From Faecalibacterium sp. CAG:74 (lineage in GTDB: Bacteria; Bacillota; Clostridia; Christensenellales; Aristaeellaceae): DNA of 19,964 bases. How positions within the stretch are numbered: position 1 is the stretch's first letter; each line of letters opens with the position of its first letter. The stretch is from assembly GCA_000437595.1 (NCBI GenBank), contig FR899873.1, forward strand, positions 1-19,964, in the 5' to 3' direction. This document shows positions 1-6,708 of this stretch, in pieces. The notes below the pieces were generated by a model, which was not told where the DNA came from, did no database searches, and saw only the letters and a program-made list of their open reading frames with translations. A program made the position numbers and the translations under genes.

Positions 1-44
1 AAATTCGCTTCGCATCTTGGCGCATTCTCATTTGGAAATAGTAT
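1..44. repeat. End of a MITE-like palindromic repeat (copy 1, partial)
   Basis: This stretch matches 18790-18833 at 42 of 44 positions and ends in the same TGGAAATAGTAT terminus. The rest of the element lies off the left edge of the window. It stops exactly at the stop codon (44-46) of the secreted SH3-repeat gene on the minus strand. The nature of the element is described under the complete copy after rex. Confidence 0.8.
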
Positions 45-1258
45 TACTTGCTCGAAAGCGTGTCCAGCTTCACCCAGCCGCGGCGGGTGACATCCTTCGC
101 ATAGGAGTAGTACTCCACCTGCGCCCAGCTGCCCTCAATCTGGCAGATAATCGCGGTGTCGCCCTCGTAAATCCACGACCAGCCGTACTTGCGGTATGTC
201 GTCGACGGCCCGAAGTAGACCGCGCCGGAGGTAATCACCGTCCGCGTGTCGTTCAAATTCGTTTCCGTCGGGATGCTGTCGCTGCTCACATCCACGCGAT
301 TGGCGGGCGTGTAGGCGCGCATCCAGCCATCCGACGTGTTGAACTCAATCTGATACCACCAAATGCCGTTCTCGCTGTCCCACGCCTTGCTGATGACGTT
401 GACGATATCGCCCGCGTTGTAGAACGAGCCGGGTTCGTCGAAGCGGTTGCTGGGGCCGGAGCGGGTCGCCGCCCTCTTCGTCAGCGCCGCCGCAACACCC
501 TTGGACGGGAATGCAGGCTCTGCCGTGGGAGTCGGGGTTGGATCAACGTCCTTCGTGACCGTCGGGGCTGCCGTCGTGCCAGTCGGCGTGGGGGTAATCC
601 ACTCCACCGTCGAGGTCGGCGTGGTAGACGGGCGCGGGGTCACATAGGCGATGTAGGGCTTCGGGGTCGCGGTGGTGTAAGCGCGCGGAGTCGCTGTGGC
701 GTGCACATCCGCCGCAAGGGCAATGTCCGAAATCGCCGCGCCCGCGTTCCCTCTGCCCGCGTAAACCGTCTCGATGGTCAGGTCAATCTGCGTCACGCCG
801 GTGTATTCCTCCGGCAGCAGCAGACGCTGGTAGCCGTTTGACCAGTCGGCGCTGCTTGTCGTGGGCAGGAAAGCATCCGACAGCGTGTAGCGGTAAGTCA
901 CGCTCTGCTGCCCGTAGGCATACCAGATTGTCACGGCGACGGTCGCGGGCCGGTCATAGCTGTTGTAGTAGTTCTGGTTGTAGCAGTAGCCGCTGCGAAT
1001 CCAGATTTCGCCGACGCTGGCGCCGCTGAGCGCGAGGGACAAGTCCGGCGCGGCGGCGCTGGTGCGAACCCACGCGGTGGCAGTATTGCCGTCGAGCAGA
1101 TCAGCGGTCACATCGGTTTCGCCGCTGTGCTCGGTGGCGGAGAGAATCGCGCTGGTCGCGACAAGCCCGCTGCTCGTCGCGGGAACGTCCGCCAGCACGG
1201 GAATGCAGATCGCTGCCGTCAGCGCGGCACAGAGCAGAATCTTCAAGGTGCGCTTCAT
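44..1258 (-). CDS. Secreted protein with discoidin-like domain and two SH3-type repeats
   Basis: The product has a signal peptide (MKRTLKIL, then a hydrophobic stretch, then a cut near VLA-DVP). A beta-rich region at about residues 30-185 resembles the discoidin-like or NADase-type glycan-binding fold (DLLDGNTATAWVR is typical). A Thr/Pro linker follows at about 190-245 (TPTPT-type repeats). Two bacterial SH3-like repeats end the protein at about 255-325 and 335-400 (for example SGPSNRF, GIWWYQIEF, DGWMRAY, then GPSTTYRKYGW, GSWAQVEY, RGWVKL). It is probably exported and binds cell wall or glycan; there is no catalytic motif. Three in-frame ATGs lie close together. I chose 1258 because AAAGGA sits about 8 bases before it but abuts the ATG at 1267. 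It is transcribed divergently from kduI. The last two codons and stop are shared with a repeat junction. Confidence 0.8.
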   Translation of the reverse strand: MKRTLKILLCAALTAAICIPVLADVPATSSGLVATSAILSATEHSGETDVTADLLDGNTATAWVRTSAAAPDLSLALSGASVGEIWIRSGYCYNQNYYNSYDRPATVAVTIWYAYGQQSVTYRYTLSDAFLPTTSSADWSNGYQRLLLPEEYTGVTQIDLTIETVYAGRGNAGAAISDIALAADVHATATPRAYTTATPKPYIAYVTPRPSTTPTSTVEWITPTPTGTTAAPTVTKDVDPTPTPTAEPAFPSKGVAAALTKRAATRSGPSNRFDEPGSFYNAGDIVNVISKAWDSENGIWWYQIEFNTSDGWMRAYTPANRVDVSSDSIPTETNLNDTRTVITSGAVYFGPSTTYRKYGWSWIYEGDTAIICQIEGSWAQVEYYSYAKDVTRRGWVKLDTLSSK

Positions 1259-1263
1259 GTTCA

Positions 1264-1334
1264 TCATCCTTTCCGGATAGGGGGCGTTATCCTCCTGTCA
1301 CTCATATAACGAACGACAGTGGGTAATTCTTCAT
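1264..1334 (-). other. Leader with two overlapping short reading frames upstream of the SH3-repeat gene
   Basis: On the minus strand an 11-codon frame (1334-1302, MKNYPLSFVI) ends in an ATATGAG overlap with a 14-codon frame (1305-1264, MSDRRITPPIRKG). The second frame's stop lies 5 bases before the chosen start of the SH3-repeat gene. AGGAGG motifs precede both the first frame and the middle of the second. The arrangement looks like translational coupling, but translation is unproven. The segment also contains a CTGTC/GACAG inverted repeat. Confidence 0.3.
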
Positions 1335-1364
1335 CTGTTGCAAAATTTCCTCCAATTTTTTTGT

Positions 1365-1388
1365 TTTTGATGAAAAAAAGCATCAAAA
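1365..1388. promoter_or_regulatory. Inverted repeat in the divergent intergenic region
   Basis: The arms TTTTGATG and CATCAAAA are perfect and are separated by AAAAAAAG. The repeat lies between the divergent SH3-repeat gene and kduI, just upstream of the proposed kduI promoter. It could be an operator or a weak hairpin; nothing decides between these. Confidence 0.35.
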
Positions 1389-1403
1389 TCATCCATGCCC
1401 CCC

Positions 1404-1432
1404 TTTTCAAAAAGCAAAAAACGTTGTACAAT
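1404..1432 (+). promoter_or_regulatory. Probable kduI promoter
   Basis: A -35-like TTTTCA (1404-1409) and a -10 TACAAT (1427-1432) are 17 bases apart. The -10 box overlaps the palindrome TTGTACAA (1424-1431). The -35 matches consensus at only four of six bases. Confidence 0.5.
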
Positions 1433-1481
1433 ATGGAATGAAAGGTACTGCGTTCAGACAGTGCGTTTCTTTATCCTGATT

Positions 1482-1495
1482 TGTAAGCACTTACA
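1482..1495. promoter_or_regulatory. Candidate operator in the kduI leader
   Basis: TGTAAGCACTTACA is an inverted repeat with 6-bp perfect arms. It lies about 45 bases after the proposed start site and just before the AAGGAGG ribosome binding site of kduI. Its shape is compatible with a LacI- or GntR-type regulator site, a plausible place for a uronate-responsive repressor. The regulator is not identifiable here. Confidence 0.4.
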
Positions 1496-1515
1496 CAACG
1501 AAGGAGGACTTCTTC

Positions 1516-2346
1516 ATGGAACTTCGGACGGCATCCTCTCCGCGCGACGTAAAGACGTACGACACGCAGCGGCTCCGCGAGGAATTTTTGATTGACGACC
1601 TGTTCCGCGCGGATGATATCAAGCTGGTGTACAGCCACATCGACCGCATCATCACGGGCAGTGCCGTGCCGGTGAAGGGTACGCTGGCGCTGACGGCGGG
1701 CGAGGAGCTGCGCGCGCAGTATTTTCTGGAGCGGCGCGAGCTGGGCGTCATCAACATCGGCGGCGAAGGCACGGTGACGGTGGATGGCACGGTGTACACC
1801 CTGCGCCACCGCGACGGGCTGTACGTCGGGCGCGGCAGCAAGGACATTGTGTTTGCGTCCAAGGACGCGGCGAATCCGGCGAAGTTCTACCTCAATTCCT
1901 GCCCGGCGCATACGGCATACCCGACGGTGTACATCCGCCCGGAGGACTGCGTGCGGCAGGAACTGGGCAGCCTGGAAACGGCGAATCACCGCACGATTTG
2001 CAAGTACATTCTGCCGGGGCAGGTGCAGTCCTGCCAGCTGGTGATGGGCATGACAAAGCTGGAACCCGGCTCTGTGTGGAACACGATGCCCTGCCATACC
2101 CACGACCGCCGCATGGAGGTCTACCTCTATTTCGACATGCCGGAGGACGCGTTCGTGATGCACTTCATGGGTGAAGGGCAGGAGACGCGCCACATCATCA
2201 TGCGCAACGAACAGGCGGTCATCAGCCCGTCGTGGAGCATCCACAGCGGCTGCGGCACGCAGGCATACACCTTCATCTGGGGCATGTGCGGCGAAAACCA
2301 GGACTTCGACGACATGGACGGCATCGCCATGAAGGACTTGAAGTGA
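1516..2346 (+). CDS. kduI: 5-dehydro-4-deoxy-D-glucuronate isomerase
   Basis: KduI isomerises 4-deoxy-L-threo-5-hexosulose uronate to 3-deoxy-D-glycero-2,5-hexodiulosonate in the breakdown of pectin and glycosaminoglycan unsaturated uronates, in the cytoplasm. The 276-residue length is normal for the family. The cupin zinc ligands are visible as H194, H196 and E201 in the PCHTHDRRMEVY stretch and H243 in SWSIHSG. These match E. coli KduI H196/H198/E203/H245 with a constant shift of two. The N-terminal region (VKTYDTQRLREEFLI) is also typical. The ATG follows AAGGAGG at good spacing. kduD, the next enzyme of the pathway, follows 159 bases downstream, and that interval is filled by a dispersed repeat. 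The later pathway genes (KDG kinase and aldolase) are not in the window. Confidence 0.95.
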   Translation: MELRTASSPRDVKTYDTQRLREEFLIDDLFRADDIKLVYSHIDRIITGSAVPVKGTLALTAGEELRAQYFLERRELGVINIGGEGTVTVDGTVYTLRHRDGLYVGRGSKDIVFASKDAANPAKFYLNSCPAHTAYPTVYIRPEDCVRQELGSLETANHRTICKYILPGQVQSCQLVMGMTKLEPGSVWNTMPCHTHDRRMEVYLYFDMPEDAFVMHFMGEGQETRHIIMRNEQAVISPSWSIHSGCGTQAYTFIWGMCGENQDFDDMDGIAMKDLK

Positions 2347-2485
2347 GGGAGACCCAAGGGGCTTTGCCCCTTGACCCCAGCAGGGCGCTGCCCTGCACCT
2401 GCCAAAGGGTCTTCGACCCTCTGGACTCCCTTTTCGCGATTGAGTTGAGCGCACTTTCAGGCAGTTTCCGCGTGTTTATCCGCGA
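2347..2485 (-). repeat. Dispersed repeat family A, copy 1 (inverted)
   Basis: Read on the minus strand, this segment matches the copies at 12159-12266 and 12267-12385: ATAAACACGCGGA, then CAACTCAATCGCG, then an AAAGGGAGTCCAGAGGG hairpin, then GGGGTCAAGGGGCA with its inverted partner. Three local hairpins are visible: AAGGGG/CCCCTT, GCAGGGC/GCCCTGC and AGGGT/ACCCT. It fills almost the whole kduI-kduD gap and begins immediately after the kduI stop. No transposase is attached. Confidence 0.8.
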
Positions 2486-2505
2486 TAATTGAAAGGAGAT
2501 TTCCC

Positions 2506-3300
2506 ATGAGCAATATGTTCTCTCTGGAGGGCAAAATCGCCCTCGTCACCGGTGCGTCCTACGGTATCGGCTTCGCCATCGCCTGCGCCATGAGCGACGC
2601 CGGCGCGACCATCGTCTTCAACGACATTAAGCAGGAATTGGTGGATAAGGGCATTGCTGCCTATGCCGAAAAGGGCATCAAGGCGCACGGCTATGTCTGC
2701 GACGTGACCGATGAAGCCGCCGTCAACGCGCTCGTCGCCAAGATTGAGGAAGAAGTCGGCGTGATTGACATCCTTGTCAACAACGCGGGCATCATCAAGC
2801 GCATTCCGATGTGCGAAATGACCGCCGAACAGTTCCGTCAGGTGATTGATGTTGACCTGAATGCGCCGTTCATCGTCTCCAAGGCGGTCATTCCGTCGAT
2901 GATTAAGAAGGGTCACGGCAAGATTATCAACATCTGCTCCATGATGAGCGAACTTGGCCGCGAGACGGTGTCCGCCTACGCCGCGGCGAAGGGCGGCCTG
3001 AAGATGCTGACCCGCAACATCTGCTCCGAGTACGGCAAGTACAACATCCAGTGCAACGGCATCGGCCCGGGCTACATCGCCACGCCTCAAACTGCGCCCC
3101 TGCGCGAGATTCAGCCGGACGGCTCCCGTCACCCGTTTGACAAGTTCATCATCGCCAAGACGCCTGCCGAGCGCTGGGGCGACGCGGCGGATTTGGGCGG
3201 CCCGGCAGTGTTCCTTGCGTCGGACGCGTCCAACTTCGTCAACGGCCACATCCTCTATGTGGATGGCGGCATTCTGGCGTACATTGGCAAGCAGCCCTGA
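2506..3300 (+). CDS. kduD: 2-dehydro-3-deoxy-D-gluconate 5-dehydrogenase (KduD-type SDR)
   Basis: This is a short-chain dehydrogenase of 264 residues. It probably reduces the KduI product to 2-keto-3-deoxygluconate with NADH. The Rossmann motif TGASYGIG (15-22), NNAG (92-95), catalytic S145 and Y158-x3-K162 are all present, as is the C-terminal YVDGG of classical SDRs. The sequence alone cannot fully separate KduD from gluconate 5-dehydrogenase, but the position directly after kduI favours KduD. The ATG is set by AAAGGAG 8 bases upstream. A family A repeat separates it from kduI, so it may be co-transcribed or partly uncoupled. Downstream there is only a weak GCGG/CCGC hairpin with a T run (3350-3380). 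Confidence 0.88.
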   Translation: MSNMFSLEGKIALVTGASYGIGFAIACAMSDAGATIVFNDIKQELVDKGIAAYAEKGIKAHGYVCDVTDEAAVNALVAKIEEEVGVIDILVNNAGIIKRIPMCEMTAEQFRQVIDVDLNAPFIVSKAVIPSMIKKGHGKIINICSMMSELGRETVSAYAAAKGGLKMLTRNICSEYGKYNIQCNGIGPGYIATPQTAPLREIQPDGSRHPFDKFIIAKTPAERWGDAADLGGPAVFLASDASNFVNGHILYVDGGILAYIGKQP

Positions 3301-3393
3301 CGGATGTGCAGGCATAGGGGAGAAAATGCCGCCCGCAAGGGGGAGTTTTGCGGAAGAAATGCGCGCAAAAACCGCTTTTTCTGCAAAAGCCCC

Positions 3394-3422
3394 TTGCGTT
3401 CCAGCGAAAAATGTGATAGACT
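3394..3422 (+). promoter_or_regulatory. secG promoter
   Basis: TTGCGT (3394-3399) and TAGACT (3417-3422) are separated by 17 bases. TGTGA directly precedes the -10, matching the TRTGN motif of Gram-positive promoters. Confidence 0.65.
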
Positions 3423-3458
3423 GTAAAGCGTTGATTTCTCCCCAAGGAGGTTTGAAGC

Positions 3459-3695
3459 ATGAGTGCATTTGGTGTGGTTCTGACGGTCATCATCACGATT
3501 TCCGCTCTGTTCATGATTTTTACGGTTCTGATGCAGAGCAGCAACGTGAAGGGTCTGGGCGCAATCGCCGGCACGTTCGACAGCTATTTTGACAAGCACA
3601 AGGCCAAGAGCGCGGAAGCGAAGCTGGCGCTGGGCACCAAGATTGCTGCGGCGATTTTCGTGGCCTGCTCCCTGCTGATGCTGCTGGTCAAGTAA
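3459..3695 (+). CDS. secG: Preprotein translocase subunit SecG
   Basis: SecG is the small auxiliary subunit of the SecYEG membrane channel. The 78-residue length is typical. Two membrane segments are visible (about residues 4-24 and 58-76). The loop between them is the family hallmark: VLMQSSNVKGLGAIAG followed by FDSYFDKHKAKSAEAKL. AAGGAGG lies 8-9 bases before the ATG. It has its own promoter and a strong terminator, so it is probably monocistronic. In many Firmicutes secG precedes rnr and smpB; neither is found here. Confidence 0.92.
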   Translation: MSAFGVVLTVIITISALFMIFTVLMQSSNVKGLGAIAGTFDSYFDKHKAKSAEAKLALGTKIAAAIFVACSLLMLLVK

Positions 3696-3719
3696 TCAGC
3701 GGTTTCGCATGACAAAATA

Positions 3720-3749
3720 GGGCTGACAGGTGACTGTTTAGCCCTTTTT
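3720..3749 (+). terminator. secG terminator
   Basis: The stem GGGCT/AGCCC extends inward through CAG/CTG and is followed by TTTTT. It begins about 25 bases after the secG stop. Confidence 0.8.
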
Positions 3750-3799
3750 GTCGTGGAAGAGAAAAAGTTTTGCTTCGCGAACAGTGCGTTTGGGGCGCA

Positions 3800-3885
3800 G
3801 GAAATTTCGCCTCTGCGGAGGCGAGGAGGGGGCTTTGCGGTCGCCCCCTCCACCCCTTCGCAGCGCACACCCCTATTTCTTGGAT
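3800..3885 (+). repeat. Dispersed two-hairpin repeat family B, copy 1
   Basis: Hairpin 1 is TCGCCTCTGCGGAGGCGA (3807-3824). Hairpin 2 pairs GGAGGGGGC with GCCCCCTCC (3825-3851) around a TTTGCGGTC loop. A CACCCCTTCGCAGCGCACACC tail follows. The same order occurs at 3950-4030, 7672-7780, 12021-12117 and 17629-17770. There is no T run, so it is not an ordinary terminator. Confidence 0.75.
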
Positions 3886-3949
3886 TTTTATGTTGCTTGA
3901 GAGAACGAAAAGTACACCAACTAAAAAACTTCCGATTAAAATCAAGTAA

Positions 3950-4030
3950 CATCCGGAGGGGCAGGCGAAGCAGTCCAGAGGGCGACCGCAAAGCCCTCTG
4001 GTCGCTCCCGCAGGAGCGAAACCCCTGCGA
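3950..4030 (-). repeat. Dispersed two-hairpin repeat family B, copy 2 (inverted)
   Basis: On the minus strand, hairpin 1 (4002-4019, TCGCTCC/GGAGCGA) is followed by hairpin 2 (3975-4001, CCAGAGGGC/GCCCTCTGG). The order matches copy 1 but in opposite orientation, giving a head-to-head pair with about 65 bases between. The hairpin 2 stem differs from copy 1 but still pairs perfectly. Confidence 0.75.
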
Positions 4031-4065
4031 CAATCAAAATCAGCATAAAATCATCAGCATACGAA

Positions 4066-4100
4066 AAAAGAGCAGGGGAGTCGCCTCCAACTGCTCTTTT
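4066..4100 (-). terminator. Terminator of the oligopeptidase gene, possibly bidirectional
   Basis: AGAGCAG pairs with CTGCTCT, with an inner GGAG/CTCC stem. Minus-strand readout ends in TTTTTT. The plus-strand side also has TTTT, so it could stop transcription from both directions. Confidence 0.75.
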
Positions 4101-4104
4101 CCCA

Positions 4105-5853
4105 TTACTTAACCAGCTCGCAGAACTTGTCAATGTTCCCCTTGACAACCTCCAGACTGGAGCGCCAGAAGTCGGGATTCCGTACATCAATCCCCACGCT
4201 GGCGGCGACGTCGGCAATCGTGCCCGAACCGCAGGAGCGCAGCAGACGGCAGTAATCCGGCACAAACGCCGCGCCCTTTTGCAGATACTGCGCGAACACG
4301 CCCTTGGCGAACAGCTCGCCGAACGCATAGGGGAAGTTGTAGAAGTTGTAGCCGGACGAATAATAATGGCTCTTGCACGCCCACATGTACGGGTGGCGAA
4401 TCTCCGGGTCAAGCCCGTCACCGTAGGACGCTTCCTGCGCGCGCAGCATGGCGTCCTTCAGCTCATCGACGTTCATGGCATGGTCGGCGCGCGTGTCGAT
4501 GACTTCCGTCTCAAACAGGTAGCGGCTGTAAATGTCCACAATCGTCTGGTTCGTTTCCATCAGGTTGCCTTCCAGCAGGGACAGCTGCTCATCGGGGCTT
4601 GCGTCCTTGAGCACCATGTGCGCCAGCAGCTGCTCGTTGAAGATGGACGCGGTTTCCGCCAGCGGCATGGGCGTGTCAATCATCGAGTACGGCAGCCCTG
4701 CCAAGCAGCGGTTGTGCCACGCGTGACCCAACTCATGCGCGATGGTCGACACATCGGAGAAGCTGCCGGTGAAGTTCGTCATCACCAGCGAACGATCAGC
4801 AAAATGCACGGGGGAGCAGAACGCGCCGCCGGTCTTGCCCTCGCGCGGGTAGATGTCAATCCAGCGCTGCTCAAAGGCGTTGTCGATGAACTTGCCCATT
4901 TCCGGCGTGAACTGCCCCATCAGGCGGACGAGCATTTCGCGCGCTTCCTCCACCGTGTAGGTGTGCACGTTCTGCCCGACCGGCGCAAACAAATCGTAGA
5001 ACGGCAGACCATTTTGATGCCCCAGCAGCTTCGCCTTCGCCTTCATGTAGCGGCGGAAGTGCGGCAGATATTCGCGGATGGCGGTCAGCATGGCGTCCAG
5101 CGTCGCACGGTCCATGCGGGAGTCGCTCAGCGTCATGTCCAGCACGGAAGGATACCCCTTCGCCTTGCTCAGCGTGCGCGCCTCCATTTTGACGGCGTTC
5201 AGGCAGTAGGACATGGGCAGTTCCATCTTCTTGTAGGAAGCAATTTCTGCCTCGTAGGCATCCTTGCGGACGGAGGCATCCGCGTCGTACGCAAGCCCAC
5301 GCACGGCGGACAGCGGAATCTCCTGCCCGCGGTAATTCGCCGTGTGGGTGGAATCCAGCTTGTCGCGCAGCTGGCTGAACGCGCTGCCGCCGGACAGGCT
5401 CATCTCCAGAATCCACGGCTCAACCGCTTCGGGAATGGTGTGGTGCGCGTTCTCGGCGGATTCACGCAGGTAGAACGCGACCTTCTGCAATTTAGGGGAC
5501 GCGGCAATCAGGTCTTCGAGGTTTGCAAGGCTGCCGATATAGCGCGTGACGGCGCTGCTGACGATGCGGCTGTCGTTGAAAATCACGTCCAGCACGTTCA
5601 GGTACTTTGTCGCGTCGGCATTGTTCGCGTCCACCGCCTGCGTCAGGCTGCAGAACGACGCGAGTCGGTCGGACAGCGCGCCAAGAACCTCCTGCTGGTC
5701 GGTGAGCTTCTCCAGCTTCGTCTGCGGATCGTCGCCGCCGTCCAGAATCGCCTGTTCGACCTTGATTTCCTCCGGAAAACGCTTCAAATCAGCCAGAAAA
5801 GCCGGGTCATCAAAGCCCTTGTAGAGATAGGACAAATCCCAATTCGGGTTCAT
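4105..5853 (-). CDS. M3-family oligoendopeptidase (PepF-like)
   Basis: This is a cytoplasmic zinc metallopeptidase of 582 residues, close to the roughly 600 usual for PepF. The zinc site HELGH is at 373-377 (in TIAHELGHAWHN). The third ligand is E400 in PLAETASIFNE, the expected spacing for family M3. Other family-like stretches are FTGSFSDVSTIAHE upstream and YSSGYNFYNFPYAFGELFA near the C-terminus. It hydrolyses short peptides, not proteins; the exact specificity is unknown. AAGGAGG precedes the ATG and overlaps the stop codon of the upstream PHP gene (15-base gap), so the two are co-transcribed and probably translationally coupled. A terminator follows. Confidence 0.9.
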   Translation of the reverse strand: MNPNWDLSYLYKGFDDPAFLADLKRFPEEIKVEQAILDGGDDPQTKLEKLTDQQEVLGALSDRLASFCSLTQAVDANNADATKYLNVLDVIFNDSRIVSSAVTRYIGSLANLEDLIAASPKLQKVAFYLRESAENAHHTIPEAVEPWILEMSLSGGSAFSQLRDKLDSTHTANYRGQEIPLSAVRGLAYDADASVRKDAYEAEIASYKKMELPMSYCLNAVKMEARTLSKAKGYPSVLDMTLSDSRMDRATLDAMLTAIREYLPHFRRYMKAKAKLLGHQNGLPFYDLFAPVGQNVHTYTVEEAREMLVRLMGQFTPEMGKFIDNAFEQRWIDIYPREGKTGGAFCSPVHFADRSLVMTNFTGSFSDVSTIAHELGHAWHNRCLAGLPYSMIDTPMPLAETASIFNEQLLAHMVLKDASPDEQLSLLEGNLMETNQTIVDIYSRYLFETEVIDTRADHAMNVDELKDAMLRAQEASYGDGLDPEIRHPYMWACKSHYYSSGYNFYNFPYAFGELFAKGVFAQYLQKGAAFVPDYCRLLRSCGSGTIADVAASVGIDVRNPDFWRSSLEVVKGNIDKFCELVK

Positions 5854-5868
5854 GGGGGTGATTCCTCC

Positions 5869-6651
5869 TTAAATGGTATAGTCATTAACAAGATGATACC
5901 CCAAAGCGCGAACATTGTCAATGCCCGCTTGCCATACGCGGTGATTTTTCAGGTGCTCCGGGTCATGCGCGTCCACACCGAGAATGACGTCATTATGCCA
6001 TTTTCGGGCGTATTCCCAGAATGGCGCGGACGGATACCCCCGCGTGTGACCCTCCATCTGGCTGTTCAGCCCCAGCAGATTGTACTCGATGGGCATGTGC
6101 TGTTCCTTTGCGCACTGGCAGAGCATGTCCGCCGCTTCCTCGCACGCGTGATTGAACTGGTCGTCCGTGCGGTGGCGCATGAACAAATCCGGGTGGGCGA
6201 TGTAGCAGAACAGCCCGGTGCGCATGGCGGCGACTGCAGATTGGGCATAGCGCAGCACACCCTCGTCCGTCTGGCACTCAAAGCCGATATACGGATTGTC
6301 CTCCTCGCTGTCGGCGTAATGCTGACCGAGGATGTAGTAGCCGATGCCCTGCTCACGCATCCGCAGCAGATGGTCGTGATAGCGCGGGAAGTACTCGCTC
6401 TCCAGGCCAAGGCGGATTTCAAGCTGCCCGGCGTAGCGCTGCTGGAGCGCATGGACGGAATGGATGTAATCCGGCAGCTGGTCAAGCGGCATCCGAATCC
6501 CGCTGACGAAGCCGTTTGCGAACGGGAAGGGCGCGTGGTCAGCGAAGCCGAGCACATCAAACCCGGCGTCCAGCGCGGCTTCGACATAGGCTTCATCCGT
6601 GCCGACGGCGTGCTGGCAGCGGGATGTGTGCGTGTGAAAATTATGCTTCAT
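5869..6651 (-). CDS. PHP-domain phosphoesterase, histidinol-phosphatase (HisJ) family
   Basis: The 260-residue product has PHP metal-binding motifs in the expected order: HTH near the N-terminus (residues 6-8), FADHAPF (about 36-42), an LGLESEYF glutamate (84-86), LGQHY (109-112), YIAHPD and GVDAHDP. Such enzymes hydrolyse phosphate esters using several metal ions. Histidinol phosphate is the classical substrate of this subgroup, but no other his genes are nearby, so the substrate is uncertain. The frame stays open to 6684, but I chose the ATG at 6651 because AAGGAG lies 6 bases before it. A strong hairpin with a T run ends only about 5 bases before that site. The downstream oligopeptidase gene follows after 15 bases. 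Confidence 0.8.
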   Translation of the reverse strand: MKHNFHTHTSRCQHAVGTDEAYVEAALDAGFDVLGFADHAPFPFANGFVSGIRMPLDQLPDYIHSVHALQQRYAGQLEIRLGLESEYFPRYHDHLLRMREQGIGYYILGQHYADSEEDNPYIGFECQTDEGVLRYAQSAVAAMRTGLFCYIAHPDLFMRHRTDDQFNHACEEAADMLCQCAKEQHMPIEYNLLGLNSQMEGHTRGYPSAPFWEYARKWHNDVILGVDAHDPEHLKNHRVWQAGIDNVRALGYHLVNDYTI

Positions 6652-6663
6652 AATTGCTCCTTG

Positions 6664-6703
6664 CAAAAAGATGCACCGGCGCATGTGGACGGTGCATCTT
6701 TTG
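6664..6703 (-). terminator. Terminator or attenuator between gntR and the PHP gene
   Basis: A perfect 13-bp stem (AAAAGATGCACCG at 6666-6678 with CGGTGCATCTTTT at 6690-6702) has an 11-base loop. On the minus strand it is followed by TTTTTGC. It sits directly before the ribosome binding site of the PHP gene, leaving no space for a separate promoter after it. Confidence 0.75.
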
Positions 6704-6708
6704 CCTGA

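Noticed and set aside
3333..3380. A terminator after kduD
   Set aside because: The CCGCAA/TTGCGG repeat has no T run, and the GCGG/CCGC stem that has one is only four pairs long.
3753..4112. A 119-codon frame between secG and the oligopeptidase gene
   Set aside because: It runs through two inverted family B repeats and the oligopeptidase terminator and has no ribosome binding site.
4279..6708. A very long plus-strand open frame (809 codons) opposite the oligopeptidase and PHP genes
   Set aside because: It spans the whole of two well-recognised minus-strand genes and has an Arg/His/Val/Gln-rich composition typical of antisense frames in GC-rich DNA.
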